From NCBI RefSeq assembly GCF_018998565.1, contig NZ_JAHNZO010000036.1, positions 16,507 to 80,506 on the forward strand: a stretch of 64,000 nt of DNA. Reading direction: 5' to 3'. The translations under genes and the position numbers were made by a program. The stretch is from Paenibacillus oleatilyticus (GTDB lineage Bacteria > Bacillota > Bacilli > Paenibacillales > NBRC-103111). The notes beneath the pieces were generated by a model. The model was not told the origin of the DNA and did not search any database. It worked only from the letters and a program-made list of their open reading frames with translations. This document shows positions 53,926-62,678 of the stretch, in pieces. The stretch's first letter is position 1; every line of letters starts with the position of its first letter.

Positions 53926-55347
53926 ATGGAGCATCCCGCTCAGTACCGCGGCCGCCAGGTCGTCATTCTAGGTCTTGCGCGCAGCGGCGTTGCAGTCGCC
54001 AAATTGTTTCACGAGAACGGCGCGGTCGTCGCCGTCAACGATAAGAAAGAACGTCATTTATGCCCTGAGGCCGACGAATTGGAGGCTCTGGGTATTTCTG
54101 TTGTTTGCGGGAGCCATCCCGAAGGGCTTATACACGAGGGCGTTGCGCTCGTCGTGAAAAATCCCGGCATTCCTTACACGATCGAACCTGTAAAGCGGGC
54201 GGCCGAGCTGGGAATCGAAGTGGTGACGGAGGTCGAAGTCGCCTATCATATTTGCAAAGCGCCGATGATCGCAATAACCGGCTCCAACGGCAAGACGACC
54301 ACGACGACGTGGACCGGTCTTATGCTCGAAGCAGGCGGATTAAAGCCGATCGTGGCCGGCAATATCGGACGCGCCTTGACGGAAGCCGCTTTGGAAGCCG
54401 AAGCGGACAACCGGATGGTGGTCGAGCTGAGCAGCTTTCAGCTCAAAGGAACGCGTGCGTTCCGTCCCGCCGTGGGCGCGCTGTTGAACGTGTACGAGAC
54501 GCATCTCGATTATCACGGGACGATGGACGATTACGTCGTCTCCAAGACGAAGCTGTTTGCGAACCAAACGGAAGCGGACACGGCCGTGCTGAACTGGGAC
54601 AACCCGGTCTGCCGCAAAACGGCGGGCGAGATTCGTTCCTCGGTGCTGCCTTTTTCTGTTCGCGAGGAGCTGTCTTACGGATTGTTCGTGCAGCCCCCGC
54701 TTGCCGGCGGGGACGAACATACGGTACATACGATCGTTTACCGCGATAAAGACGGACAAGCTCACCGCATCCTTCCGGTACGGGAGATCGGAATACCGGG
54801 CAGCCACAACGTGGAAAATGCGCTGGCAGCCAGCGCCATGGCCGTCGCTTCCGGTGTGAAGCTGGAGACAATCGCCCGGGTGCTGAAGGAGTTCCGCGGT
54901 GTGGAGCACCGGCTTGAATATGTGGCGCAGAAGGGCGACGTGCTCTTTTATAACGATTCCAAAGCGACGAATCCAACGGCAACGATCAAAACGATCGAAT
55001 CGTTCAAGCAGGACATCGTTTTGATTGCAGGGGGGCTCGATCGCGGATCGGATTACATGGAATTGCTGCGCGCGTTCCAGAGCCGCGTGAAAGGTCTTGT
55101 CGCCTTCGGAGAGACAAAGGAAAAAATCGTCCGTGTGGCGCGCCTGGCAGGCATGAGCCGGATTCAAACCGTCGATACTGCTGCTAAGGGTGTACGGGAA
55201 ACGGTGGAGGAAGCGGTGCGGCAGGCACAGATGTTGGCAAAACCCGGCGACGTGGTGCTGCTCTCGCCCGCATGCGCAAGTTGGGACATGTTTTCCTCTT
55301 ACGAGGAGAGGGGAAGCATGTTTAAGGAGTCCGTGCATAACCTGTAA
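53926..55347 (+). CDS. murD: UDP-MurNAc-L-Ala:D-glutamate ligase MurD
   Basis: Adds D-glutamate in the second step of stem peptide assembly. N-terminal Rossmann-like loop LGLARSGVA, ATP loop ITGSNGKTTTTTW near 117, and YNDSKATNPTATIKTIE near 342. The length of 473 is typical. It begins two bases after the mraY stop. Confidence 0.96.
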   Translation: MEHPAQYRGRQVVILGLARSGVAVAKLFHENGAVVAVNDKKERHLCPEADELEALGISVVCGSHPEGLIHEGVALVVKNPGIPYTIEPVKRAAELGIEVVTEVEVAYHICKAPMIAITGSNGKTTTTTWTGLMLEAGGLKPIVAGNIGRALTEAALEAEADNRMVVELSSFQLKGTRAFRPAVGALLNVYETHLDYHGTMDDYVVSKTKLFANQTEADTAVLNWDNPVCRKTAGEIRSSVLPFSVREELSYGLFVQPPLAGGDEHTVHTIVYRDKDGQAHRILPVREIGIPGSHNVENALAASAMAVASGVKLETIARVLKEFRGVEHRLEYVAQKGDVLFYNDSKATNPTATIKTIESFKQDIVLIAGGLDRGSDYMELLRAFQSRVKGLVAFGETKEKIVRVARLAGMSRIQTVDTAAKGVRETVEEAVRQAQMLAKPGDVVLLSPACASWDMFSSYEERGSMFKESVHNL

Positions 55348-55437
55348 AAGGGGGGAACAAGCCCTGTCAGCCGGCAGCATTGATCCGGCGTGAAAAGGTC
55401 CCTTCCCAGATTACCGAGAGGTAGAGGTGTGGGCGGT

Positions 55438-56535
55438 ATGGTGAAAGCACGTTCGGCTCCGGATTGGATGATGTTGGGCTCCACGCTGCTGCTGCTTGCC
55501 GTGGGCGTGATTATGGTGTATAGCGCCAGCGCGGTGCTTGCGTTTCGCGAGTTCGGCGACTCGCTGTACTATTTGAAGCGTCAAGCGCTGTTTGCGGCGC
55601 TCGGCATCGCTGCGATGATTTTTACGATGAACGCCGATTATTGGATTTGGAAAAAATATGCCAAAATCATTTTGATCGTCTGCTTCATCCTGCTGGTCGC
55701 GGTGCTAGTTCCCGGCATTGGGGTCGTTCGCGGAGGGGCGCGCAGCTGGCTCGGGATCGGCTCGTTCGGGATTCAGCCGTCCGAATTTATGAAAATGGGC
55801 ATGATCGTGTTTTTGTCCAAATGGCTGTCCGAGCAGCAGAGCTCCATTACGCATTTTACCCGGGGGCTGCTGCCGCCGCTTGGCCTCGTCGGCCTCGCTT
55901 TCGGAATCATCATGCTGCAGCCCGATCTGGGAACGGGCGCGGTGCTGGTCGGCGCCTCATTGCTGATCATCTATACGACAGGAGCCCGTCTGCTGCATTT
56001 ATCGTATCTCGGACTGGTCGGTATTCTCGGGTTCGTCGGCTTGGTCATTGCGGCGCCCTATCGGCTGAAGCGGATTACCGCTTTTCTCGACCCGTGGCAG
56101 GACCCGCTTGGCGCGGGTTATCAAGCGATTCAATCGCTTTACGCGATTGGTCCGGGGGGACTGGTCGGCCTCGGACTGGGCATGAGCCGGCAAAAGTACA
56201 GTTATTTGCCCGAGCCGCAAACGGACTTTATCTTTTCCATCATTGCAGAGGAGCTCGGCTTTATAGGCGGTTCCTTCGTGCTGCTGCTGTTTACCCTGCT
56301 GGTCTGGCGGGGGCTGCGTACGGCGATTACCGCGCCGGATACGTTCGGCAGTTTGCTTGCGACGGGCATCGTCGGCATGATCGCCGTGCAGGTCATCATC
56401 AACATCGGCGTCGTGATCGGCATGTTTCCCGTCACTGGCATAACTTTGCCGCTAATCAGCGCCGGCGGCTCGTCGCTAACGCTGATGCTGACCTCGATCG
56501 GCGTGCTATTGAACATTTCCCGGTATTCGAGGTGA
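55438..56535 (+). CDS. spoVE: SEDS family glycosyltransferase SpoVE (FtsW/RodA family)
   Basis: SEDS polymerase that works with a class B PBP. About ten membrane helices; the conserved IGSFGIQPSEFMKMG and the C-terminal GGSSL stretch are visible. By position it is SpoVE, partner of SpoVD, but FtsW-type function cannot be excluded because sequence alone does not separate them well. I prefer the ATG at 55438, eight bases after AGAGGTG, over a GTG at 55390; that gives 365 residues. Confidence 0.9.
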   Translation: MVKARSAPDWMMLGSTLLLLAVGVIMVYSASAVLAFREFGDSLYYLKRQALFAALGIAAMIFTMNADYWIWKKYAKIILIVCFILLVAVLVPGIGVVRGGARSWLGIGSFGIQPSEFMKMGMIVFLSKWLSEQQSSITHFTRGLLPPLGLVGLAFGIIMLQPDLGTGAVLVGASLLIIYTTGARLLHLSYLGLVGILGFVGLVIAAPYRLKRITAFLDPWQDPLGAGYQAIQSLYAIGPGGLVGLGLGMSRQKYSYLPEPQTDFIFSIIAEELGFIGGSFVLLLFTLLVWRGLRTAITAPDTFGSLLATGIVGMIAVQVIINIGVVIGMFPVTGITLPLISAGGSSLTLMLTSIGVLLNISRYSR

Positions 56536-56543
56536 CTTCCTTT

Positions 56544-57617
56544 ATGAAAAAAATCGTCTTCACCGGCGGCGGTACGGCCGGTCATGTGACGCCGAATTTG
56601 GCGGTGATGGCCAAGCTGCGCCAGCTCGGCTGGGACATGGAATATATCGGTTCCAAGGACGGGATCGAGAGAGAAATTATCGAGCACGAAGGGATTCCGT
56701 TTCATCATATCGCTTCGGGCAAGCTGAGACGTTACTTTGACGCCAAAAATTTTAAAGACCCGTTCAAAGTGCTGCAAGGCGTCGGCCAGGCTTACCGGCT
56801 GCTGGGCAAAATTAAGCCCCATATCGTATTTTCCAAAGGCGGCTTCGTGACCGTGCCGGTTATCGTTGCCAGCAAACTGAGAGGAATTCCCGTTATTTCG
56901 CACGAGTCCGACTATACCCCGGGCCTTGCCAACAAGATCACGATGCCCCTCGTCTCCCGCATTTGCGTGACTTTTCCCGAAACGTTGAAGTATGTCCGCG
57001 GAGACAAAGCGGAACGCACCGGTCTTCCGATCCGCGAGCAGATCTTGGGCGGGAAGGCGTCCCGCGGACTGCAAATGAACGACTTTCATTCTCAAAAGCC
57101 GGTCCTGTTAATTATGGGCGGCAGCCTGGGCGCCCAGCGGATCAACCAAACGGTTCGCGAATCGCTGGAGGCGCTGCTGGAGCGGTTTCAGGTCATTCAT
57201 ATTTGCGGGAAAGGAAATACCGATCCCTCCTTTGACCGAATCCGGGGGTACCGGCAGTATGCGTACGTAAAGGACGAGCTGCCCGATCTGCTTGCCTGCG
57301 CCGATCTGGTCGTCTCGCGTGCAGGCTCCACCTCCATCTTCGAATTTCTTGCGCTGCGCAAGCCGATGCTGCTCATCCCCTTGACCCGTCAGGCGAGCCG
57401 CGGAGACCAGATTCTTAACGCGGAATCGTTCCGGGGCATGGGCTACGGCAAAGTATTGTTTGAAGAGGAGCTGAATCCGGAGTCGTTGATCTCCAGTCTC
57501 TGCGGCCTGTCTGCGGAGCAGGATGAAATTCGGCAGCGGATGGAATTGAATCCGTACGGCAACGGCACCGATCACGTCGTGAAGCTGATCGAAGCCTATT
57601 GTTTGCCTCGCGCCTAG
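56544..57617 (+). CDS. murG: Lipid II synthase MurG
   Basis: Peripheral membrane glycosyltransferase that adds GlcNAc to lipid I. N-terminal GGGTAGHVTPNLAV, then SKGGFVTVPVI near 90 and the donor-site motifs GGSLGAQRIN near 190 and SRAGSTSIFEF near 260. The length is 357. The ATG at 56544 is eight bases after the spoVE stop with GAGGTG upstream; the long open frame before it is a shadow of spoVE. Confidence 0.95.
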   Translation: MKKIVFTGGGTAGHVTPNLAVMAKLRQLGWDMEYIGSKDGIEREIIEHEGIPFHHIASGKLRRYFDAKNFKDPFKVLQGVGQAYRLLGKIKPHIVFSKGGFVTVPVIVASKLRGIPVISHESDYTPGLANKITMPLVSRICVTFPETLKYVRGDKAERTGLPIREQILGGKASRGLQMNDFHSQKPVLLIMGGSLGAQRINQTVRESLEALLERFQVIHICGKGNTDPSFDRIRGYRQYAYVKDELPDLLACADLVVSRAGSTSIFEFLALRKPMLLIPLTRQASRGDQILNAESFRGMGYGKVLFEEELNPESLISSLCGLSAEQDEIRQRMELNPYGNGTDHVVKLIEAYCLPRA

Positions 57618-57814
57618 TGAATTTTGCACTAGGCGATTGTCACACTCTGATACGTTTCACATAAACTACACTATACCGTGACAGACACTTGGCGAAGCGG
57701 CGCGCCGCCCGGGCGCAAGAAAGCAGAAGCTCTGCGCGCGCCGCCAATCCTTGATTCCGGAGCTCGTTTACCGGAAAGCCGGACGCCGCGTCGTTCTGTG
57801 AAGGAGGTTTTCCC

Positions 57815-58720
57815 ATGCAACAGGTCATAACGGAATTGCTGAACGGGTCCTGCGGCGAGTTGCGGCTGAACGAACCGCTTGCCCCTTACACCACATGGAA
57901 AATCGGAGGTCCGGCCGACATTCTGCTCATTCCTCGTACACAATCGCAGCTTATCGATGCGGTAAAGCTGCTGAACCGGCACCAGACTCCATGGATGGCT
58001 CTAGGGCGGGGCTCCAACATGCTTGTAACCGACAAAGGGATACGGGGTGTAGTCATAAAGCTCGGGGATGCTCTGGAAACCGTACGGTTCGAAGGGGAAC
58101 TCGTCTATGCCGGCGGAGCCTATTCGTTCATTAAGCTGTCGGTGATGGCGGGCAAGGAAGGATTGACCGGTCTGGAGTTCGCGGGGGGCATTCCGGGAAC
58201 TGTGGGAGGCGCCGTCTACATGAACGCCGGGGCGCACGGGTCTGATGTGTCACGCATCTTATTGCGGGCTGAAGTGCTGCTCCCGACAGGGGAGTTGGTG
58301 ACGCTGAACAATGAGGATTTGGCTTATGCTTACCGACATTCGATTCTGCAGACGAAGCCGGGGATTGTGACTGAGGCGGTATTCCAGCTGCGGTATGGGG
58401 ACCGCAAGGAGATTGCCGCTACACTCGCGTCGTACAAAGACCGGAGGCTGCGAACGCAGCCGCTGCAGCTTGCTTGCGCCGGAAGCGTCTTTCGCAATCC
58501 TCAAGGACACTTCGCCGCCAAGCTGATCGAGGAAGCCGGACTTAAAGGCCTTCGGGTCGGCGGAGCCGAAGTATCGCCGCTGCACGCCAACTTCATTGTC
58601 AACACCGGGCAGGCGACGGCCCACGACGTGCTCACCCTGATCGAACAAGTCAAGACTGCCGTGAATGAGAAGTTCGGCGTCTGCCTTGTACCTGAAGTAT
58701 TGGTGGTGGGTGAGCGGTAA
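57815..58720 (+). CDS. murB: UDP-N-acetylenolpyruvoylglucosamine reductase MurB
   Basis: FAD enzyme that reduces the MurA product to UDP-MurNAc. PLAPYTTWKIGGPAD at the start, GRGSNMLV, the FAD-binding EFAGGIPGTVGGAVYMNAGAHG and the catalytic AGSVFRNPQG motif. The length of 301 corresponds to type II MurB of Gram-positives. GAAGGAGG precedes the ATG. The 197 bases before it hold no gene that I can see. Confidence 0.95.
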   Translation: MQQVITELLNGSCGELRLNEPLAPYTTWKIGGPADILLIPRTQSQLIDAVKLLNRHQTPWMALGRGSNMLVTDKGIRGVVIKLGDALETVRFEGELVYAGGAYSFIKLSVMAGKEGLTGLEFAGGIPGTVGGAVYMNAGAHGSDVSRILLRAEVLLPTGELVTLNNEDLAYAYRHSILQTKPGIVTEAVFQLRYGDRKEIAATLASYKDRRLRTQPLQLACAGSVFRNPQGHFAAKLIEEAGLKGLRVGGAEVSPLHANFIVNTGQATAHDVLTLIEQVKTAVNEKFGVCLVPEVLVVGER

Positions 58721-58735
58721 ATCGGAGGTGGGACT

Positions 58736-60004
58736 TTGGAAAAGTTGGTTATCGAAGGCGGGAAACCTCTCTCGGGAGCCATCAGAATTCACGGTGCGAA
58801 AAACGCCGCTTTGCCCATTCTGGCAGCCAGCATCATGGCGGAAGGAACGATCACCATTGAGAACGTGCCGGATTTGTCGGACATTCACGTGATGCTCGGC
58901 ATTTTGCGGGCGCTGGGATGCAGGGCGGAGTTGGTCGGGGATAACGTAATCGTGAGTACGAACGCCGTTCATCAGTTTCATATTCCCGAAAGCCTGATGA
59001 GCCAAATGCGATCCTCCATTTTTTTGATGGGCCCGTTGCTTTCCCGTCTCGGACGTGTGGAGCTGTATCAACCGGGCGGCTGCGCGATCGGCGAGCGAAA
59101 AATCGATTTGCACTTGCAAGGGCTGGCAGCTCTGGGGGCGCATATTGAGGAAAACGGCAGCCAGATCGTATGTACGGCCAATGAACTGCAGGGTGCGGAA
59201 ATCGTGCTCGATTATCCGAGTGTGGGCGCGACCGAAAACATCATGATGGCTGCCGCAATGGCCCGGGGGATGACGACGATTACCAATGCGGCACGAGAGC
59301 CCGAAATTCAGGATTTGCAAAACTTTTTGAACGCCATGGGCGCCCGTATTATCGGAGCCGGTACGGATACGATCACCATCGAAGGCGTATCGGAACTAAC
59401 CCCCTGTACTTACCGGATCATTCCCGACCGCATCGTAGCCGGCACACTGATGATTGCCGCTGCGGTTACAAGAGGAAACGTTACACTGGAGAAGGTTTGT
59501 CCGGCTCATCTGACCTCCGCCATTCATGTGCTCAAGCGGGCAGGTGTTCAAATCGCAATTAACGGTGATATAATGAACGTGTGCGCTCTCGGCCGGCCGA
59601 AATCGGTGGAGAGGATCGTTACCTCGCCTTACCCGTCGTTCCCCACGGACCTGCAATCTCAAATCATGGTGTTGCTCAGCCTTGCCGACGGGGTAAGCAT
59701 CGTAAAGGAAACCGTATTTGAAGGACGATTCAAGCATGTAGACGAACTATCGCGCATGGGAGCGGATATCCGGGTAGATTTGAACTCGGCCTATATCCGG
59801 GGGGTGCCTAGACTATATGGCGCCACCGTGGAAGCGACCGACCTTCGCGCCGGCGCTGCGCTCGTCATCGCCGGATTGGCGGCTCAGGGATCAACCGTTA
59901 TCGAACAAATCCATCATATCGACCGGGGGTACGACCGGATCGAACTGATGCTCGCGTCCCTTGGGGCGGGCATTCATCGTACGACGCCGGTGCCTACGGA
60001 GTAG
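58736..60004 (+). CDS. murA: UDP-N-acetylglucosamine 1-carboxyvinyltransferase MurA
   Basis: First committed step of peptidoglycan synthesis: enolpyruvyl transfer to UDP-GlcNAc. The catalytic, fosfomycin-reactive cysteine is Cys116 in PGGCAIGERKID. The start MEKLVIEGGKPLSG and the KNAALPILAASI motif are typical. The length is 422. The TTG start follows GGAGGTG. B. subtilis has two murA genes elsewhere; here one lies directly after murB, the next enzyme of the pathway. Confidence 0.95.
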   Translation: MEKLVIEGGKPLSGAIRIHGAKNAALPILAASIMAEGTITIENVPDLSDIHVMLGILRALGCRAELVGDNVIVSTNAVHQFHIPESLMSQMRSSIFLMGPLLSRLGRVELYQPGGCAIGERKIDLHLQGLAALGAHIEENGSQIVCTANELQGAEIVLDYPSVGATENIMMAAAMARGMTTITNAAREPEIQDLQNFLNAMGARIIGAGTDTITIEGVSELTPCTYRIIPDRIVAGTLMIAAAVTRGNVTLEKVCPAHLTSAIHVLKRAGVQIAINGDIMNVCALGRPKSVERIVTSPYPSFPTDLQSQIMVLLSLADGVSIVKETVFEGRFKHVDELSRMGADIRVDLNSAYIRGVPRLYGATVEATDLRAGAALVIAGLAAQGSTVIEQIHHIDRGYDRIELMLASLGAGIHRTTPVPTE

Positions 60005-60030
60005 CACTTTATACATCCATATGACCACAG

Positions 60031-60075
60031 CCGCTGGAATATCCCTTTTTCCATGGGAGAAGGGATACCCTGCGG
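60031..60075 (+). repeat. Stem-loop between murA and divIB
   Basis: CCGC/GCGG enclosing ATCCCTT/AAGGGAT with internal bulges and a 12-base loop. No strong T-run follows, so it is a leaky terminator or a structure in the mRNA. Confidence 0.5.
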
Positions 60076-60254
60076 TTTACATATTCCGTATTTGATTGCG
60101 TTATCGTGGAGGCGATGCCGGCAAATGCGGGGGAGGACGACCGTTCCGGCCCAGCCTGCAGACGGCTTCCGTCCTGTCCGGGACAAGCTGCCCGGCGCAA
60201 AAGCGCACAGAGCCTGCCATGCGGGCTTTGTTGCGTTCAGAAGAGGAGGCACCT

Positions 60255-61199
60255 ATGGAAGACAGACTCCCAGTGATCAAAAAACCGAATCCGAAAAGCC
60301 AGCGGAGCAGCAAGAAGCTGCTGCTGTTTTTATTTATCTTCTTTATTACGCTTCTGTTGATTCTCTTCTTCCAATCGTCGCTCAGCAAAATAACGGAGAT
60401 CGAGATTCAAGGTCAGCAACTGATATCCAAGGAGGAAATCGCCCAAGCGGCCGCCGTTAAAGCGGGGGACCATTTCTTTTCCGTCTCATCCTCCAAAGTC
60501 GAAACGCAGGTTAAAGCGCTAAAGATGGTCGAATCGGTCGATGTGTCCAAAAAGTTCCCGGGTCGCCTGATCATTCAGGTGCACGAGTACCCGAAGGTGG
60601 CTTACCAAGTTGGAGAAAACGGCCAGATCGAGGCGCTGCTCGCCGACGCCAGCGTTGTGCCCGTAACGGTGCAGGGCGTTGCGCTGGACAAGCCGATCTT
60701 GACGGGATGGCCGAAGGACGATCCGCTCAAGATCAAGCTGTGCCTGGCCATGTCCAAGCTGCCGGCTTCGTACTTCTCCGACGTGTCCGAGATCAAGCCA
60801 TCTCCAACGGATTCTTATCCGGACAAAATCAAAATGTACACCCGCTCCCAATATGAAGTGCAGACGACGATCGGGTATTTGCCCGACAAGATGAAATATT
60901 TGGATTCTTACATCGCCAGCCTGCAAAGTAGTAAAATATCAGGGGGCGTAATTACGATGCTCGAAGCGGATACGCATGCACCTTTCGAAAAGGATTCGGG
61001 CAAAACGAACGCCAAGGATACGAAAGACGGCACAGATGGAAAAGTAAACAAGGATAGCAAAGACAGCAAAGACGGCAAGGACGGCAAGGACGGCAAGGAT
61101 GGTGAAACCTCTGCTTCCAAAGAGACGGACAAACGCGATACCGCATCGTCGTCCGCCGACGAAAAGAAGCAGGAGGGTCAGGAAAAAGCCCGTAACTAA
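60255..61199 (+). CDS. divIB: Cell division protein DivIB/FtsQ
   Basis: Bitopic division protein. A basic cytoplasmic tail (about 1-20) is followed by a membrane helix (LLLFLFIFFITLLLILFF), a POTRA domain (about 45-115, starting ITEIEIQGQQLISKEEI) and a beta domain. The last about 85 residues are a low-complexity tail with repeated GKD triplets. The ATG at 60255 follows GAGGAGG; the frame is open upstream but without a ribosome site. The length of 314 includes the tail. Confidence 0.93.
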   Translation: MEDRLPVIKKPNPKSQRSSKKLLLFLFIFFITLLLILFFQSSLSKITEIEIQGQQLISKEEIAQAAAVKAGDHFFSVSSSKVETQVKALKMVESVDVSKKFPGRLIIQVHEYPKVAYQVGENGQIEALLADASVVPVTVQGVALDKPILTGWPKDDPLKIKLCLAMSKLPASYFSDVSEIKPSPTDSYPDKIKMYTRSQYEVQTTIGYLPDKMKYLDSYIASLQSSKISGGVITMLEADTHAPFEKDSGKTNAKDTKDGTDGKVNKDSKDSKDGKDGKDGKDGETSASKETDKRDTASSSADEKKQEGQEKARN

Positions 61200-61234
61200 G
61201 CAAAATACTCTACTCAACCTGCTAGAATAGTGCT

Positions 61235-61256
61235 AGAATTGAAATTATGGTATAAT
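61235..61256 (+). promoter_or_regulatory. Extended -10 promoter of ftsA
   Basis: TGGTATAAT with TATAAT at 61251-61256; no clear -35. The sequence GCTAGAAT occurs twice just upstream (61221 and 61232). Confidence 0.6.
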
Positions 61257-61268
61257 TTAAGCCTGGCC

Positions 61269-61385
61269 GTGAAAAAAAATGAGCTAAAAAAGAGGGAATT
61301 GCGGAGCCGTGTGGAATATCTACAGGAGGTTTTGCTGACCAAGGCTCATATCGAAATTATTGTCACAGGAGGTGCCACGGGTTGA
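61269..61385 (+). CDS. Possible 38-codon leader ORF overlapping the ftsA start
   Basis: GTG at 61269, about six bases after the predicted transcription start, opens a frame of 38 codons (MKKNELKKRELRSRV..., basic N-terminal half) whose TGA overlaps the TTG start of ftsA. The lack of a ribosome site before the GTG and the short length make it doubtful; it could still couple translation to ftsA. Confidence 0.3.
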   Translation: MKKNELKKRELRSRVEYLQEVLLTKAHIEIIVTGGATG

Positions 61386-62629
61386 GCAGCAATGACATCA
61401 TTGTTAGTTTGGACATCGGTACATCCAAAGTTCGTGCTATTATTGGGGAAGTCGTTAACGGCGCCATTAATATAATTGGAGTTGGATCTGCCGACTCGCA
61501 GGGAATTCGCAAAGGAGCGATCGTGGATATCGATCAAACGGTCCAGTCGATCCGGAGCGCAGTGGATCATGCCGAGCGAATGGTCGGAGTGCAAATATCG
61601 GAAGTGTACGTTGGAATTTCCGGCAATCATATTGCGCTGCAATCGAGTCACGGGGTCGTGGCGGTATCGAACGAAGACCGCGAAATCGGCGACGATGACA
61701 TCGAACGGGTCATTCAGGCGGCGAAAGTGATTCCTTTGGCTCCCGAACGCGAGATTATCGGCGTTGTGCCGAACCAATACGTAGTGGATGGAACGGATCA
61801 GATTCACGATCCCCGGAGCATGATCGGAGTTAGACTGGAAGTCGAAGCGACCATCGTTACCGGTACGAAAACGGCGATACATAACTTGCTCCGTGTCGTG
61901 GAGAAATCCGGACTCAAGGTAGCCGGACTTATCTTGATGTCCCTGGCCGCAGGCCATCTGGCTTTGTCGAAGGACGAAAAGGCTGTCGGAACCGTACTGG
62001 TCGATATCGGAGCGGGCGCTACGACAATCGCCATTTTTAACGAGAACAATCTGGTGGCTACATCGACGCTTCCGATCGGCGGCGAGTTTATTACGAACGA
62101 TATCGCTTACGGCTTGCGGACGCAAGCGGACATCGCCGAAAAGATCAAGCTGAAATTCGGATGCGCCGTTGTAGAGCATGCAGCGCCTGATCAAGTGTTC
62201 AAGGTTAACCGGATCGGCAGCAATGTGGACAAGGAATTTTCGCAGGTCGATCTGGCGAATATCATCGAGCCCCGGGTACAAGAAATATTTCACCTGATCC
62301 TCTTGGAAGTTCAGCGGCTTGGCTTCACCGATCTGCCGGGCGGTTATGTGCTTTCCGGCGGGACGGTTTCGCTGCCCGGCGTGTTGAATGTCGCCCAAGT
62401 GGAGCTGGCTTCTTCCGTTCGTATTGCCGTTCCCGAGTTTATTGGCGTGCGCGACCCTGCTTTCACAAGCGGCGTAGGGATTATCCAGTACGCCTCCAAA
62501 TATTTGCGGCATTCCAAACAAAGCTCCGGCGTCAAGAAGCTGGTCACGACAAAAAAAGCGTCTTCCGGTCAAGAGCAAAAGCCCTCGGCCATGGAACGTT
62601 TCAAAAATTGGTTAAGCGAATTTATTTAA
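61382..62629 (+). CDS. ftsA: Cell division protein FtsA
   Basis: Actin-like ATPase that ties FtsZ to the membrane. N-terminal SLDIGTSKVRAIIGE nucleotide loop, the SHVS-type domain 1C, then VDIGAGATTIAIF and LSGGTVSLPG. The C-terminal amphipathic helix AMERFKNWLSEFI is the membrane-targeting tail. The length is 415. The TTG start follows CAGGAGGTG by eight bases. Confidence 0.96.
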   Translation: MSSNDIIVSLDIGTSKVRAIIGEVVNGAINIIGVGSADSQGIRKGAIVDIDQTVQSIRSAVDHAERMVGVQISEVYVGISGNHIALQSSHGVVAVSNEDREIGDDDIERVIQAAKVIPLAPEREIIGVVPNQYVVDGTDQIHDPRSMIGVRLEVEATIVTGTKTAIHNLLRVVEKSGLKVAGLILMSLAAGHLALSKDEKAVGTVLVDIGAGATTIAIFNENNLVATSTLPIGGEFITNDIAYGLRTQADIAEKIKLKFGCAVVEHAAPDQVFKVNRIGSNVDKEFSQVDLANIIEPRVQEIFHLILLEVQRLGFTDLPGGYVLSGGTVSLPGVLNVAQVELASSVRIAVPEFIGVRDPAFTSGVGIIQYASKYLRHSKQSSGVKKLVTTKKASSGQEQKPSAMERFKNWLSEFI

Positions 62630-62678
62630 ACTCGGGTAGCTTGTACGATGAAAGCCTAATGAGGGGGAAGACGCTAGT

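Noticed and set aside
55641..56543. A 300-codon open frame upstream of, and in frame with, murG
   Set aside because: It lies fully inside spoVE in another frame, has no ribosome site, and its composition (rich in Arg and Ala) is that of a shadow in GC-rich DNA. MurG starts at 56544.
60960..61132. Repeats in the divIB 3' end as a CRISPR or tandem DNA repeat
   Set aside because: The repeats are nine-base units in frame within a coding sequence, explained by the GKD protein repeats; no spacers exist.
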